Shown: in pieces, positions 33,736 through 43,296 of the stretch
Layout: every line of letters starts with the position of its first letter
How positions within the stretch are numbered: position 1 is the first letter of the stretch
Source of the DNA: Amylibacter sp. IMCC11727
GTDB lineage: Bacteria > Pseudomonadota > Alphaproteobacteria > Rhodobacterales > Rhodobacteraceae
Assembly (NCBI RefSeq): GCF_029854195.1
Contig: NZ_CP122960.1
Coordinates: 2,610,001 to 2,674,000 of the forward strand
DNA: 64,000 nucleotides
Reading direction: 5' to 3'
Program-made: the position numbers and the translations under genes
Notes under the pieces: model-generated
Told to the model about the DNA's origin: nothing
Databases searched by the model: none
The model's input: only the letters and a program-made list of their open reading frames with translations

Positions 33736-35315
33736 CCCTGCTGGCCATTGAAAACCTGCACCTGTCGATCCACGACACCGAAATCCTGCATGGTATTTCC
33801 CTGACCGTCGACGCAGGCCAGATCGTTGGCGTGATTGGCGAGAGCGGTTCTGGCAAATCCATGACCGCCTATTGCACAACTCAACTGTTGCCAAATGGAT
33901 CACACACAACGGGCAAAATAACACTTGATGGAACGGACATTCTGAACGCGCCTGAACACACCATGTGCGCCCTGCGCGGCAACGACATTTCTATGGTGTT
34001 TCAAGAACCCATGACCGCGCTCAACCCTGTTAAAACCATCGGGGACCAAGTGGCCGAAACCATCCTGATTCACGAACCAAACACCTCCAAAGCGGACTCC
34101 ATGACACGGGCCGCAGAGGCGTTGGAACGTGCTGAACTCCCGAACGACAGTTTCCCACTGTCCCGTTTCCCACACGAAATGTCAGGGGGCCAACGCCAGC
34201 GCGTCGTGATCGCCATGGCCATTGCGCTGCGTCCAAAACTCCTGATCGCGGATGAACCCACAACCGCGCTCGATGTGACCACACAGGCTGAAATTCTGCG
34301 TCTTTTATCCAGCCTTGTGCGCGAAGACGGCATGGGTCTGATGATGATCACACACGACCTTGCGGTGGTGTCAGGAATGGCCGATCACATCCACATCATG
34401 CAGCACGGACGCATCGTCGAAAACGGCCCAGCAGAAACGCTGTTTCAGACCATGCGGCACCCCTATTCTAAGGCCCTGCTTGCGGCTTCCGCCCACGTGC
34501 CAGATCGCGACGCAGCCGACACCGAAACACCGCTGCTCACAGTGCAAAACGTCACCCGCGATTACACTCTGCCACGCAAAACCCTGTTTGGAAAACCTGG
34601 CACGTTCCGCGCCGTCGATGATGTGTCCTTCACCATCAAACGCGGCGAAAGCCTTGGCCTTGTGGGGGAAAGTGGTTGCGGAAAATCCACGCTCACCCGT
34701 GCCATCCTCGGCCTTGAACAAATCCAAGGCGGCGAGATCCTGATGTCTGGCGACCCTGTCTTTACTGGCAAGAGGCCCAACCGCGCGGTACGGCGCAAAA
34801 TGCAGGTGGTGTTCCAAGACCCCTACGGCAGCTTCAACCCCCGCCACCGTGTCGCGCGCCTCGTGTCCGAACCCTTCCACCTGCTCGATACCCCACCACC
34901 CGACCGCACGGACCGCGTCGCCGAGGCTCTCATTTCCGTCGGCCTCTCCCCCAATGACGCCGACAAATACCCGCACGAGTTTTCAGGCGGCCAACGCCAG
35001 CGCATCGCCATCGCCCGCGCCCTCATCATCAAACCCGAACTGATCATACTGGATGAGGCCGTAAGCGCCCTAGACGTCTCCATCCGCGCCCAAATCCTCG
35101 ACCTGCTGGCCGAACTGTCAGCCTCACACGGCCTCACCTATCTGTTCATTTCGCACGATTTATCAGTGGTGCGTTCCATCACCGACCGTGTGCTGGTAAT
35201 GAAGGCGGGCAAGATCGTGGAACAGGGCGAAACGGATCAGGTGTTTGACGCGCCCGTGCATCCCTATACGCAAAATCTGATCGCAGCGGCGCCACAACTG
35301 CCAAGCAAGATGTGA
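33732..35315 (+). CDS. Fused double ATPase of the peptide-type ABC importer (DppD-DppF in one chain)
   Basis: 527 residues with two complete ABC domains. First: Walker A GESGSGKS at 36-43, signature MSGGQ at 150-154, Walker B LLIADEP near 170. Second: Walker A GESGCGKS at 312-319, signature FSGGQ at 417-421, Walker B near 437. The oligopeptide-specific C-terminal extension (HPYSKALL, HPYTQNLI) follows each half. Both nucleotide sites look functional. It powers the DppB/DppC-like permeases encoded just upstream. Confidence 0.94.
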   Translation: MTLLAIENLHLSIHDTEILHGISLTVDAGQIVGVIGESGSGKSMTAYCTTQLLPNGSHTTGKITLDGTDILNAPEHTMCALRGNDISMVFQEPMTALNPVKTIGDQVAETILIHEPNTSKADSMTRAAEALERAELPNDSFPLSRFPHEMSGGQRQRVVIAMAIALRPKLLIADEPTTALDVTTQAEILRLLSSLVREDGMGLMMITHDLAVVSGMADHIHIMQHGRIVENGPAETLFQTMRHPYSKALLAASAHVPDRDAADTETPLLTVQNVTRDYTLPRKTLFGKPGTFRAVDDVSFTIKRGESLGLVGESGCGKSTLTRAILGLEQIQGGEILMSGDPVFTGKRPNRAVRRKMQVVFQDPYGSFNPRHRVARLVSEPFHLLDTPPPDRTDRVAEALISVGLSPNDADKYPHEFSGGQRQRIAIARALIIKPELIILDEAVSALDVSIRAQILDLLAELSASHGLTYLFISHDLSVVRSITDRVLVMKAGKIVEQGETDQVFDAPVHPYTQNLIAAAPQLPSKM

Positions 35316-35589
35316 CGCCCCACTTGTGCGGATCGTGATCACACGTCTGCAACCAGACAGTTAAACACCCCCATTCCAAAACATGATCCTTACCACAATC
35401 TTACCCCAGACGCGTTGTCGTCGACGCGTTGTGCATGACGCGTCTTATAAGACGCGTCATGATTCATTTCTTGTTAAGAAAGGCACGCGCCGCGCCTAAG
35501 TCACGCGGCGCAGCTGGTTGACTTCCAATCCCATTGCCTATCATTTGAAATGCAGTTTCCCGCACGAAACCAACAGCCGAGAACCATCC
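35316..35589. promoter_or_regulatory. Intergenic region before the aldehyde dehydrogenase operon
   Basis: 274 bases without a gene. The left part (35316-35400) shows nothing recognisable. The centre holds a ladder of GACGCGT motifs and a perfect 26-base palindrome (separate entry). No U-rich terminator follows the ABC operon. The right part should hold the promoter of the aldehyde dehydrogenase gene; no clear -35/-10 pair was found. Confidence 0.4.
35410..35460. repeat. Four ACGCGT sites at exact 14-bp steps, ending in a 26-bp palindrome
   Basis: ACGCGT starts at 35410, 35424, 35438 and 35452, each preceded by G, so the step is exactly 14 bases. The last two lie in a perfect palindrome spanning 35435-35460 (centre TTATAA). 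Each ACGCGT is itself palindromic. The spacer bases differ between copies, so it is the motif and its phase that are kept. It looks like a cooperative protein-binding array about 130 bases before the aldehyde dehydrogenase start. Confidence 0.6.
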
Positions 35590-37047
35590 ATGACCCACCT
35601 CCCCGACCTCTGGTTTGATCCAACAAAATGCTTCATCAACGGTCAATGGGTTGCCCCCCTTGGCGGCGAACAGCTGGCGCTCACCAACCCCTCTACAGGC
35701 GAAGACATTGGCACCATCGCACGCGGAACCGCTGCCGACATAGACGCTGCCGTTGCCGCCGCCGAAGCCGCACGTCACGGTGAATGGGCCCGCACCCCAG
35801 CGTTTGAAAGGGGCCGCATCCTTGCCCGTATCAGTCAACTGATCCTCACCCGCGTCGAAGACCTTGCACGGATTGAGGCAACAGATGTCGGCAAACCCCT
35901 CACCCAAGCCCGTGCAGACGCCATCGCCATGGCCCGCTACATGGAATTCTACGCAGGGGCCGCCGATAAAATCCACGGCGAAACAATCCCTTACCTTGAT
36001 GGCTACACCGTTTATACCCTGCGCGAACCCCATGGCGTGACAGGCCACATCGTGCCGTGGAACTATCCCATGCAGATCATCGGGCGCTCTGTGGGTGGGG
36101 CGCTGACCATGGGCAACACCTGCGTCTTAAAACCCGCTGAAGAGGCCTGCCTCACCGCCCTAGCCTTCGCTGATATCGCCCGCGAGTCGGGCCTACCAGA
36201 CGGCGTCCTAAACGTTGTTCCAGGCCTCGGGTCCGAGGCAGGCGCAGCGCTCTCGTCCCACACAGGCGTCCACCACATGTCCTTCACAGGCTCCGTCGGC
36301 ACGGGCCAACTGATCCAAACCGCCGCTGCCCAAAACGTCATCCCCGTCACACTCGAACTCGGTGGCAAATCCCCGCAACTGGTGTTCGATGACGCCGACT
36401 TCGACGCGGCCCTCCCGTTCCTCGTGAACGCAGGCATCCAGAACGCAGGCCAAACCTGCTCTGCTGCCTCTCGCATCCTTGTCCAGCGCGGCGTGTATGA
36501 CGAAGTCACCAGCAAAATGGCCGCCAAATACCGCGACCTCAAAGTCGGCCCCGCCATGGATGACCTCAACGTCGGCCCCCTCATCTCGGCCCGCCAAAAA
36601 GACATCGTCACAGATTTCCTTGCCAAAGGCAGCGACCTCACCATCGCCGCCCAAGGCGAGATCATCGCAGATGCCCCATCTGGCGGACACTACGTTGCGC
36701 CAACCCTGTTCGAAGGCGTCGCACCCGACCACCCCCTCGCCCAACAAGAAATCTTCGGCCCCGTGCAAACCATCATCCCGTTCGATGACGAAGAAGACGC
36801 CATCACCATCGCCAACGGCACCGATTACGGCCTCGTCGCGTCTATCTGGTCCCAAAACGGCGCACGCCAATTCCGCCTCGCCAAAGCGCTCGACACAGGA
36901 CAAGTGTTTATCAACAACTACGGCGCAGGGGGCGGTGTCGAATTGCCCTTCGGCGGGGTTGGCAAATCGGGCCACGGTCGCGAAAAAGGGTTCGAAGCGC
37001 TCTATGGCTTCTCCAAACTCAAAACCGTCGCAGCCCTGCATGGATAA
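35590..37047 (+). CDS. NAD(P)-dependent aldehyde dehydrogenase family protein
   Basis: 485 residues. Catalytic residues visible: N157 (PWNYP), E256 (ELGGKSP) and C290 (GQTCSAASR); the cofactor motif FTGSVGTG near 232-239 is intact. Close in pattern to betaine/gamma-aminobutyraldehyde-type ALDHs, but the substrate is uncertain. The frame is open 24 codons further upstream; the ATG at 35590 fits family length. The thioesterase gene follows 3 bases after the stop, suggesting an acyl/aldehyde catabolic operon. Confidence 0.9.
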   Translation: MTHLPDLWFDPTKCFINGQWVAPLGGEQLALTNPSTGEDIGTIARGTAADIDAAVAAAEAARHGEWARTPAFERGRILARISQLILTRVEDLARIEATDVGKPLTQARADAIAMARYMEFYAGAADKIHGETIPYLDGYTVYTLREPHGVTGHIVPWNYPMQIIGRSVGGALTMGNTCVLKPAEEACLTALAFADIARESGLPDGVLNVVPGLGSEAGAALSSHTGVHHMSFTGSVGTGQLIQTAAAQNVIPVTLELGGKSPQLVFDDADFDAALPFLVNAGIQNAGQTCSAASRILVQRGVYDEVTSKMAAKYRDLKVGPAMDDLNVGPLISARQKDIVTDFLAKGSDLTIAAQGEIIADAPSGGHYVAPTLFEGVAPDHPLAQQEIFGPVQTIIPFDDEEDAITIANGTDYGLVASIWSQNGARQFRLAKALDTGQVFINNYGAGGGVELPFGGVGKSGHGREKGFEALYGFSKLKTVAALHG

Positions 37048-37050
37048 GAC

Positions 37051-37464
37051 ATGACCAAATACATCGACACCCACGCCTTTACCGTTCGCCCGTCTGACTG
37101 TGATGCACTTGGCCATATGAACGTAGCCCGCTATCTTGATGGCTGCTCGGACGCGGGGTTTTCTTTGCAATCCGTGTGGTCCCTGACACCCGAAGACATC
37201 CGCGATGGCCGCCAACTTGCCTTTGTTGTGGCGCATGCAGACTCAAATTTTCTGCGCGAACTGCGCATCGGCGATCACATTCAGGTCCGCTCTGAACTGA
37301 TCAAAGCAGGGACGAAATCCTGCAAAGTGTGCCACCACTTTTTCCTAGACGACACGGAGGTTTTTAATTCCACCTTCACCCTTGTTTTGATGAACCTCAA
37401 AACCCGCAAAGCCGAAGCCATGCCCGACGATCTGCGTGTGTCCCTTCTTGCCGCCCATGCTTAG
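37051..37464 (+). CDS. Acyl-CoA thioesterase, hotdog fold (4-hydroxybenzoyl-CoA type)
   Basis: 137 residues. RPSDCDALGHMNVARYLDGCSDA near 13-35 is the hotdog active-site motif (D-x-x-G-H-x-N) and is intact. Such enzymes hydrolyse acyl-CoA thioesters in the cytoplasm. It starts 3 bases after the aldehyde dehydrogenase stop and its end overlaps the YcaQ-like gene by 8 bases, so the three genes are probably co-transcribed. Confidence 0.87.
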   Translation: MTKYIDTHAFTVRPSDCDALGHMNVARYLDGCSDAGFSLQSVWSLTPEDIRDGRQLAFVVAHADSNFLRELRIGDHIQVRSELIKAGTKSCKVCHHFFLDDTEVFNSTFTLVLMNLKTRKAEAMPDDLRVSLLAAHA

Positions 37465-38614
37465 GCTGTCCAACAAACAGGCCCGCCGCCTCTGGCTGCA
37501 CACAAACGGCATCGCTCAGCCGCAAACAGGCCCCGCCGACGCACTGCAAATCATCCGCGATCTGGGCTTCGTGCAAATCGACACCATCCGCAACGTCACG
37601 CGGGCCCACCATCACATCCTGTGGTCACGCAATCCGAATTACCGCGAAAAACAACTCTGGCCCCTCTTGGGCAAACACCGTCAAATTTTCGAACATTTCA
37701 CCCACGATGCCTCGCTCATCCCGATGGAATTCTACCCCATGTGGGGCCGCCAATTTGCGCGCATGGCGGTGAAAATGGCTAAATGGTATCCCAACATCGA
37801 CCAAGCCACCAAAGACGACATCTTCGCGCGGATCAAAGCCGAAGGCGCACTGTCCACTCACGCGTTTGATACAAAAATCGAAGGCCCGCGCGAAATGTGG
37901 GCCCGCCCGCCGCATAAAAAGGCCCTCGATCTTATGTGGTACGACGGCACGCTATCCACTTGCTTTCGCGAGAATTTCACCAAGTTCTACAACCTCACCG
38001 ACCGCGTTGTCCCCGATCACCTGCGCACCCCCAAAGGCAGCGACACGGATCAAATCAACTGGCTCTGCACCGCCGCCATGGAGCGTTTGAACTTCGCCAC
38101 CCAAGGCGAAATCCAACGGTTTTGGGAAGCAATGGACGCCAAAGAAACCCGCCGTTGGACCGAAACCCAGACCCACCTGATCCCTGTCGAAATCGAACGC
38201 GCAGATCGCACGACCTACACGGCTTTTGCACATCCCGACATCGAACACCGCCTTGCCAACAGCCCCGACCCAACCAGCCGCCTTCAACTCCTCAACCCGT
38301 TCGACCCCGCCATCCGCGACCGCACCCGCCTCGCCGCTCTCTTTGGTTTTGAATACGTCAACGAAATGTTCTTGCCCGCCGCCAAACGCCGCTGGGGCTA
38401 TTACGTCTATCCACTCCTTGAACGGGACCGCTTCGTCGGCCGCATCGAACTCAAGGCAGATCGCAGTAAATCAGAAATGTACGTCACAGGGTTCTGGCCC
38501 GAACCCGGCGTCAAATGGTCCACCGCGCGCCACAAAAAGCTCGACACAGAACTCACCCGCTTTGCCCGCCTCGCAAGCCTAAAACACATCGATTGGCAGG
38601 CCCAACGCGCCTAA
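37457..38614 (+). CDS. Winged-helix DNA glycosylase-like protein, YcaQ/AlkZ family
   Basis: 385 residues. The N-terminus LRLSNKQARRLWLHTNGI followed by LGFVQIDTIRNVTRAHH contains the QxD catalytic-type motif of the AlkZ/YcaQ family. The rest is the usual tandem winged-helix body with the late EYVNEMFLPAAKRRWGYYVYPLLE segment. Family members unhook DNA interstrand crosslinks and remove alkylated bases. Start at 37457 overlaps the thioesterase gene. No other repair gene is adjacent. Confidence 0.85.
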   Translation: MLRLSNKQARRLWLHTNGIAQPQTGPADALQIIRDLGFVQIDTIRNVTRAHHHILWSRNPNYREKQLWPLLGKHRQIFEHFTHDASLIPMEFYPMWGRQFARMAVKMAKWYPNIDQATKDDIFARIKAEGALSTHAFDTKIEGPREMWARPPHKKALDLMWYDGTLSTCFRENFTKFYNLTDRVVPDHLRTPKGSDTDQINWLCTAAMERLNFATQGEIQRFWEAMDAKETRRWTETQTHLIPVEIERADRTTYTAFAHPDIEHRLANSPDPTSRLQLLNPFDPAIRDRTRLAALFGFEYVNEMFLPAAKRRWGYYVYPLLERDRFVGRIELKADRSKSEMYVTGFWPEPGVKWSTARHKKLDTELTRFARLASLKHIDWQAQRA

Positions 38615-38715
38615 TTTCTTCTGGCCCTAAATATCCAAATCCACTCTCGCGACGCAACGCAATCCTTGCAATCCTTTCTCCCTCAACAGACGCTGGTAAA
38701 AAAGGAACCGCACCC

Positions 38716-39327
38716 ATGATCAAACTCCACCACCTCAACCGCTCCCGCTCGCTCCGCATCCTTTGGCTGCTTGAGGAACTCGGCGTCGAATACGAGGCAA
38801 TCCGCTATGAACGGGACCAGAAAACCAACCTCGCCCCACCCGAACTCCTCAACTTGCACGCCCTCGGCAAATCCCCCGTGCTGGAAATCGACGGCCGCAT
38901 GGTCATCGAATCCGCCGCCATTGTCGAAGCGATTTGCGCGCGTCACGGCCAACACCTGATCCCTGCCACGGACTCCGATGCCTACATCACCCATATGGAA
39001 CTGATGCACTTCGCCGAAGGCTCCGCGATGCTGCCAATCCTGTTAAATCTTTACACCTCAAAACTCGGCGATGCAGCGGCCCCTTTGCAACCACGCATTC
39101 AATCCGAATTGAAGAACCACTTTGATTATATGGAACAGATGCTGCGTCCCTCTGGCCATTGGGTCAGCGATGATCTGTCTGCGGCAGATATCATGCTGTC
39201 TTTCCCTGCCACCATTGTGTTGCGCTATGGTATGGGCGACCAATACCCAAAGATCGCTTCCTTCGTGGATTGGATGCAAAATCGTCCCGCGTTTCAGGCC
39301 GCATTGGCAAAAGGTGGCGGAGACTAG
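38716..39327 (+). CDS. Glutathione S-transferase family protein
   Basis: 203 residues. N-terminal thioredoxin-like domain with NRSRSLRILWLLEELGVEYE and the glutathione-binding LEIDGRMVIESAAI (E-S pair); C-terminal helical domain. AAGGA lies about 10 bases before the ATG at 38716. Substrate unknown. The long open frame upstream overlaps the end of the YcaQ-like gene and is not used. 51 bases before the SDR gene. Confidence 0.9.
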   Translation: MIKLHHLNRSRSLRILWLLEELGVEYEAIRYERDQKTNLAPPELLNLHALGKSPVLEIDGRMVIESAAIVEAICARHGQHLIPATDSDAYITHMELMHFAEGSAMLPILLNLYTSKLGDAAAPLQPRIQSELKNHFDYMEQMLRPSGHWVSDDLSAADIMLSFPATIVLRYGMGDQYPKIASFVDWMQNRPAFQAALAKGGGD

Positions 39328-39378
39328 CCCGCCTCCTAAAAACCCACTACGCTGCCACAAACATACGGGAGATTTGCC

Positions 39379-40125
39379 ATGAGACTCGCAGGAAAAACCG
39401 CCATCGTCACAGGGGCTGCGTCGGGCTTTGGCGCAGGAATTGCGCTGAAATTCATCGCCGAAGGGGCCAAAGTGGTGGTGGCAGACATCAACACAGATGG
39501 GGCGAGCGAAACCGCCAAAACCCTGGGTAAAAACGCTATTCCCTGCCATGTGGATGTGGGCGATGGGGCCTCCATCAACGCCCTGCGGGACACAGCGATT
39601 GAGGCATTTCAAACCATCGACATCGTGGTCAACAACGCAGGTGTCACCCACCTGCCCACCCCGATGGAAGACGTGTCAGAGGCAGATTTTGATCGCGTGA
39701 TGAATGTGAATATGAAATCCATCTATTTCATGGCAAAGGCTCTGGTGCCCCACATGAAAGCCAACAAAACGGGCAATTTTTTGAACGTATCGTCCACCGC
39801 TGGCATTTCCCCACGCCCCAACCTCAATTGGTATAACGCGTCCAAAGGTTGGGTGAACACCGCCACCAAAACCATGGCCGTGGAACTCGCCCCTTTTGGC
39901 GTCCGCGTGAATGCGCTGAATCCCGTCGCTGGCGAAACACCTTTGCTGGCTTCCTTCATGGGCGAAGACACCCCCGAACGGCGCGCTGCGTTCCTGTCCA
40001 CCATTCCCTTGGGCCGCTTTTCCACCCCCGAAGACATGGCCAACGCCGCCACGTATCTGTGTTCAGACGAAGCATCCATGATCACGGGTGTCTGCATGGA
40101 AGTCGACGGCGGGCGCTGTATCTGA
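39379..40125 (+). CDS. Short-chain dehydrogenase/reductase
   Basis: 248 residues, classical SDR. TGAASGFGAGIA (cofactor glycines), NNAGVTHL, catalytic S near SSTAGIS and YNASKGW (Y-x-x-x-K). The acidic residue after strand 2 (VVVADINTDG) predicts NAD(H) preference. Substrate unknown. AGATTTGCC precedes the ATG, so the ribosome-binding site is weak. The stop overlaps the P1 peptidase start (TGATG). Confidence 0.9.
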   Translation: MRLAGKTAIVTGAASGFGAGIALKFIAEGAKVVVADINTDGASETAKTLGKNAIPCHVDVGDGASINALRDTAIEAFQTIDIVVNNAGVTHLPTPMEDVSEADFDRVMNVNMKSIYFMAKALVPHMKANKTGNFLNVSSTAGISPRPNLNWYNASKGWVNTATKTMAVELAPFGVRVNALNPVAGETPLLASFMGEDTPERRAAFLSTIPLGRFSTPEDMANAATYLCSDEASMITGVCMEVDGGRCI

Positions 40126-41156
40126 TGCAGGTTGGCCCCAAGAACTTGATCACCGATGTGCCTGGTCTTCGCGTTGGCAACGCATCAGACGACACGCTAA
40201 AATCAGGCAGCACGGTCCTGCTGGCAGATAAGCCCTTTATCGCGTCCGTCGATGTGATGGGCGGCGCCCCGGGCACGCGCGAAACCGATCTGCTCGCTCC
40301 TGACAAAATGGTCGAAGCCATCGACGCGCTGGTTCTTTCGGGCGGCTCTGCCTTTGGTCTTGATGCAGCCACAGGGGTACAAGAACGTCTGCGCCAAGAT
40401 GGGCGCGGATTTGCCCTTGGCCCTGCGGTTATCCCGATCGTCCCCGCCGCCATCATTTTTGACCTTCTCAACGGCGGCGACAAAGATTGGGACCGCAACC
40501 CTTACTACGACCTCGGCGTTGCAGCCTATAACAACGCAGCGACAGATTTCGACATCGGAACCGCAGGGGCGGGCACGGGTGCGCTCACCGCCATGCACAA
40601 AGGCGGCCTTGGCTCTGCGTCTTTCACGCTCGACAGTGGGCACACCGTTGGTGCTTTGGTCGCCGCCAACCCCATTGGTGCCGTGACGCAACCCAATTCC
40701 CGTCACTTCTGGGCTGCCCCCTTTGAACAAAACGGCGAATTTGGCGGGCTAGGCCCCGACACACAATCCAACATCGCGACCCCAGAACCGAGCCGCAAGG
40801 TCGCCGCCATGGCGAAACTCGGCCGCGTCCCTCACGGTGCACCGACCAATACCACAGTCGCAATCATCGCCACCGACGCGCCACTGACCAAAGCAGAATG
40901 CAAACGGCTCGCCACCGCCGCACATGATGGAATGGCCCGCGCCATTATGCCAAGCCATACGCCACATGACGGTGATCTGATCTTCGCGCTGTCCACAAAC
41001 CCACGCAACGGCGAACCGCCCGCTGATCTCATGACACTTGGCAATGCGGCGGCTCATTGTATCGCCCGATCCATCGCCCGCGCGGTGTATCACGCTACGC
41101 CTGCTGACAACGATCTGCTGTCAACATGGGCACAGGACACACCTTCTTCAGAGTAA
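40125..41156 (+). CDS. P1 family peptidase (DmpA / L-aminopeptidase D-esterase type)
   Basis: 343 residues. Ntn-hydrolase fold with ITDVPGLRVGNA at the start, LVLSGGSAFGLDAATGV and the autoprocessing region around GAPTNTTVAIIATDA, where T/S residues serve as nucleophile after self-cleavage. The family removes N-terminal residues from peptides or amides. The gene's start shares one base with the SDR stop, so translational coupling is likely. Convergent with argF (38-base gap). Confidence 0.88.
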   Translation: MQVGPKNLITDVPGLRVGNASDDTLKSGSTVLLADKPFIASVDVMGGAPGTRETDLLAPDKMVEAIDALVLSGGSAFGLDAATGVQERLRQDGRGFALGPAVIPIVPAAIIFDLLNGGDKDWDRNPYYDLGVAAYNNAATDFDIGTAGAGTGALTAMHKGGLGSASFTLDSGHTVGALVAANPIGAVTQPNSRHFWAAPFEQNGEFGGLGPDTQSNIATPEPSRKVAAMAKLGRVPHGAPTNTTVAIIATDAPLTKAECKRLATAAHDGMARAIMPSHTPHDGDLIFALSTNPRNGEPPADLMTLGNAAAHCIARSIARAVYHATPADNDLLSTWAQDTPSSE

Positions 41157-41194
41157 AAATATCCGCGCCGCAGGCATTCCGCCCGCACGGGTAA

Positions 41195-42121
41195 CTACAG
41201 ACCCAAACAGTGGCGCATAATCGCCTTTTGCACGTGCAAACGGTTTTCAGCCTCGTCGAAAATCACCGAATTTGGCCCGTCCATCACGCTTGATGTGGCC
41301 TCATCCTCGCGGTGGGCTGGCAAACAGTGCATGAACAACGCAGTGTCATTGGCATGGGACATCAATTCATCATTCACCTGATAAGGCCGCAGCATATTAT
41401 GGCGCCGTTCTTTGGTGGATTGGCTGTCGTGCATCGACACCCATGTATCCGCCACAACCAAATCGGCCCCTTGCACCGCTAAGGCTGGATCACGCTCAAT
41501 GGTGACGCGAACACCCGCTTTGCGGGCCAGTCCGACAAACTCATCCTCTGGGTCCAACTGCTGTGGCCCCGTAAACGTAAAATCAAACCCAAACTGCCCT
41601 GCGGCGTGCAGGAAGGACGCACACACATTGTTGCCATCCCCACACCAGACAACTTTCTTGCCTTTGATCGGGCCGCGATGTTCCTCAAACGTCATCACAT
41701 CCGCCATGATCTGGCAGGGATGCGTGCGGTCGGTCAGACCGTTGATCACAGGCACATCGGAAAATTCCGCCATTTCCAACAGCACGCTTTCATCGAACGT
41801 GCGGATCATGATCAAATCAACATAGCGCGACAAAACCCGCGCTGTATCCGCAATGGTTTCCCCATGGCCAAGCTGCATGTCAGCACCTGACAAAACCATG
41901 GTTTCTCCACCCATCTGGCGCACGCCCACATCAAAAGAAATCCGCGTCCGTGTGGACGGTTTTTCAAATATCAGGGCAACCATCTGCCCTGAAAGCGGCT
42001 GATCCGTGTCCGCCGTCCCCTTAGGCAGGCCCGCGCGGGTGTTTTTCATCAGCTGCGCTTGATCTAAAATCTGGCGCAGCGCCGCAGGGTCGGTTTTGTG
42101 AATATCCAGAAAATGCGTCAT
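41195..42121 (-). CDS. argF: Ornithine carbamoyltransferase
   Basis: 308 residues. Carbamoyl-phosphate motif KPSTRTRISFDVG (S-T-R-T-R), HPCQIMADVMT, and the ornithine-binding HCLPAHR near the end are complete. It forms citrulline from ornithine and carbamoyl phosphate in arginine synthesis. Its ATG overlaps the argD stop by 3 bases (ATGA), so argD-argF are one operon on the minus strand. Confidence 0.97.
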   Translation of the reverse strand: MTHFLDIHKTDPAALRQILDQAQLMKNTRAGLPKGTADTDQPLSGQMVALIFEKPSTRTRISFDVGVRQMGGETMVLSGADMQLGHGETIADTARVLSRYVDLIMIRTFDESVLLEMAEFSDVPVINGLTDRTHPCQIMADVMTFEEHRGPIKGKKVVWCGDGNNVCASFLHAAGQFGFDFTFTGPQQLDPEDEFVGLARKAGVRVTIERDPALAVQGADLVVADTWVSMHDSQSTKERRHNMLRPYQVNDELMSHANDTALFMHCLPAHREDEATSSVMDGPNSVIFDEAENRLHVQKAIMRHCLGL

Positions 42122-43296
42122 TTGGCGGCCTCAATGGCGCTCGCCGCTTGATCGAGCAGATCAACCGCCTGCCCAATTTCATCATCAGACATGTTGAGCG
42201 GTGGCAGCAAACGGATCACATTGTCCCCCCCTGGCACAGTTAGAACGCCCGCATCATAGCCCGCTTTCACCACATCAAGATTGGTGACTTTGCACTTCAC
42301 CCCGATCATCAGCCCAAGGCCACGCACCTCTTCAAACACATCGGGATGGCTCGCGACAAGCCCTTCCAGCTTTTGGCGAAACAGCCCAGCTTTGCCGTTC
42401 ACTGCATCCAGAAACTCATCATTCGCAACAATATCCATCACCGCACCGCCCACGGCGCAGGCCATCGGATTGCCGCCATAAGTGGAGCCGTGCGTGCCCG
42501 CAACCATACCGCTGGCCGCATCCTCGGTCGCCAAACACGCGCCTAGCGGAAAGCCACCGCCGATACCCTTGGCCACGGCCATAATATCTGGTTCAATCCC
42601 CGCCCATTCATGGGCAAACAATTTACCAGTCCGCCCTACACCGCATTGAATTTCATCAAAAATCAACAAGATACCGTGTTTATCACACAGATCGCGCAGC
42701 CCCTTCAGACATTGATCGGGGATTGGAATAATCCCGCCTTCGCCCTGCACAGGTTCCACCAAAATCGCCGCGGTTTTATCATCCACTGCCGCTTCCAGCG
42801 CATCATGATCCCCCACAGGTAAATGAATGAACCCAGGCAACAACGGCCCAAACCCTTTGGTCAGCTTTTCGGCCCCCGCCGCAGAAATCATTCCAAGCGA
42901 ACGACCATGAAAGCTGTCGTTAAACGCGATAATATTCACCCGTTCAGGATTGCCCTTCTCGTAATGATACTTGCGCGCCATTTTCACCGCACATTCCATG
43001 CTTTCCGTGCCAGAGTTGGTGAAAAACACTGTATCGGCAAACGTGTGTTCCACCAGCTTTTCTGCCAAAGATTGCTGGTTCGGGATCTGGTACAGGTTCG
43101 ATGTATGCCACAACTGCGTTGCTTGATGCTGCAATACTTCAACCAGTTTTGGATGCGCATGACCCAGCGCATTCACCGCAATACCCGCGCCCATATCCAG
43201 ATAGCGTCGGCCCTGATCGTCCACCAACCAGCTTCCTTCGCCTTTGACAAAAGCCATGGGCGCACGTCCGTATGTGGGCAGAATTTCAGGGATCAT
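42118..43296 (-). CDS. argD: Acetylornithine aminotransferase
   Basis: 392 residues, class III PLP aminotransferase. The PLP region IFDEIQCGVGRTGKLFAHE and the lysine in AVAKGIGGGFPLGA are intact; TNSGTESMECAVKMAR is the cofactor phosphate site. It converts N-acetylglutamate semialdehyde to N-acetylornithine and may also act in lysine synthesis. First gene of the pair with argF. Preceded by a 202-base gap that should carry the promoter. Confidence 0.95.
   Translation of the reverse strand: MIPEILPTYGRAPMAFVKGEGSWLVDDQGRRYLDMGAGIAVNALGHAHPKLVEVLQHQATQLWHTSNLYQIPNQQSLAEKLVEHTFADTVFFTNSGTESMECAVKMARKYHYEKGNPERVNIIAFNDSFHGRSLGMISAAGAEKLTKGFGPLLPGFIHLPVGDHDALEAAVDDKTAAILVEPVQGEGGIIPIPDQCLKGLRDLCDKHGILLIFDEIQCGVGRTGKLFAHEWAGIEPDIMAVAKGIGGGFPLGACLATEDAASGMVAGTHGSTYGGNPMACAVGGAVMDIVANDEFLDAVNGKAGLFRQKLEGLVASHPDVFEEVRGLGLMIGVKCKVTNLDVVKAGYDAGVLTVPGGDNVIRLLPPLNMSDDEIGQAVDLLDQAASAIEAAK

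Noticed and set aside
35401..35470. The GACGCGT palindrome as a terminator of the ABC operon
   Set aside because: No T-run follows either arm, and the exact 14-bp periodicity across four copies fits protein binding better.
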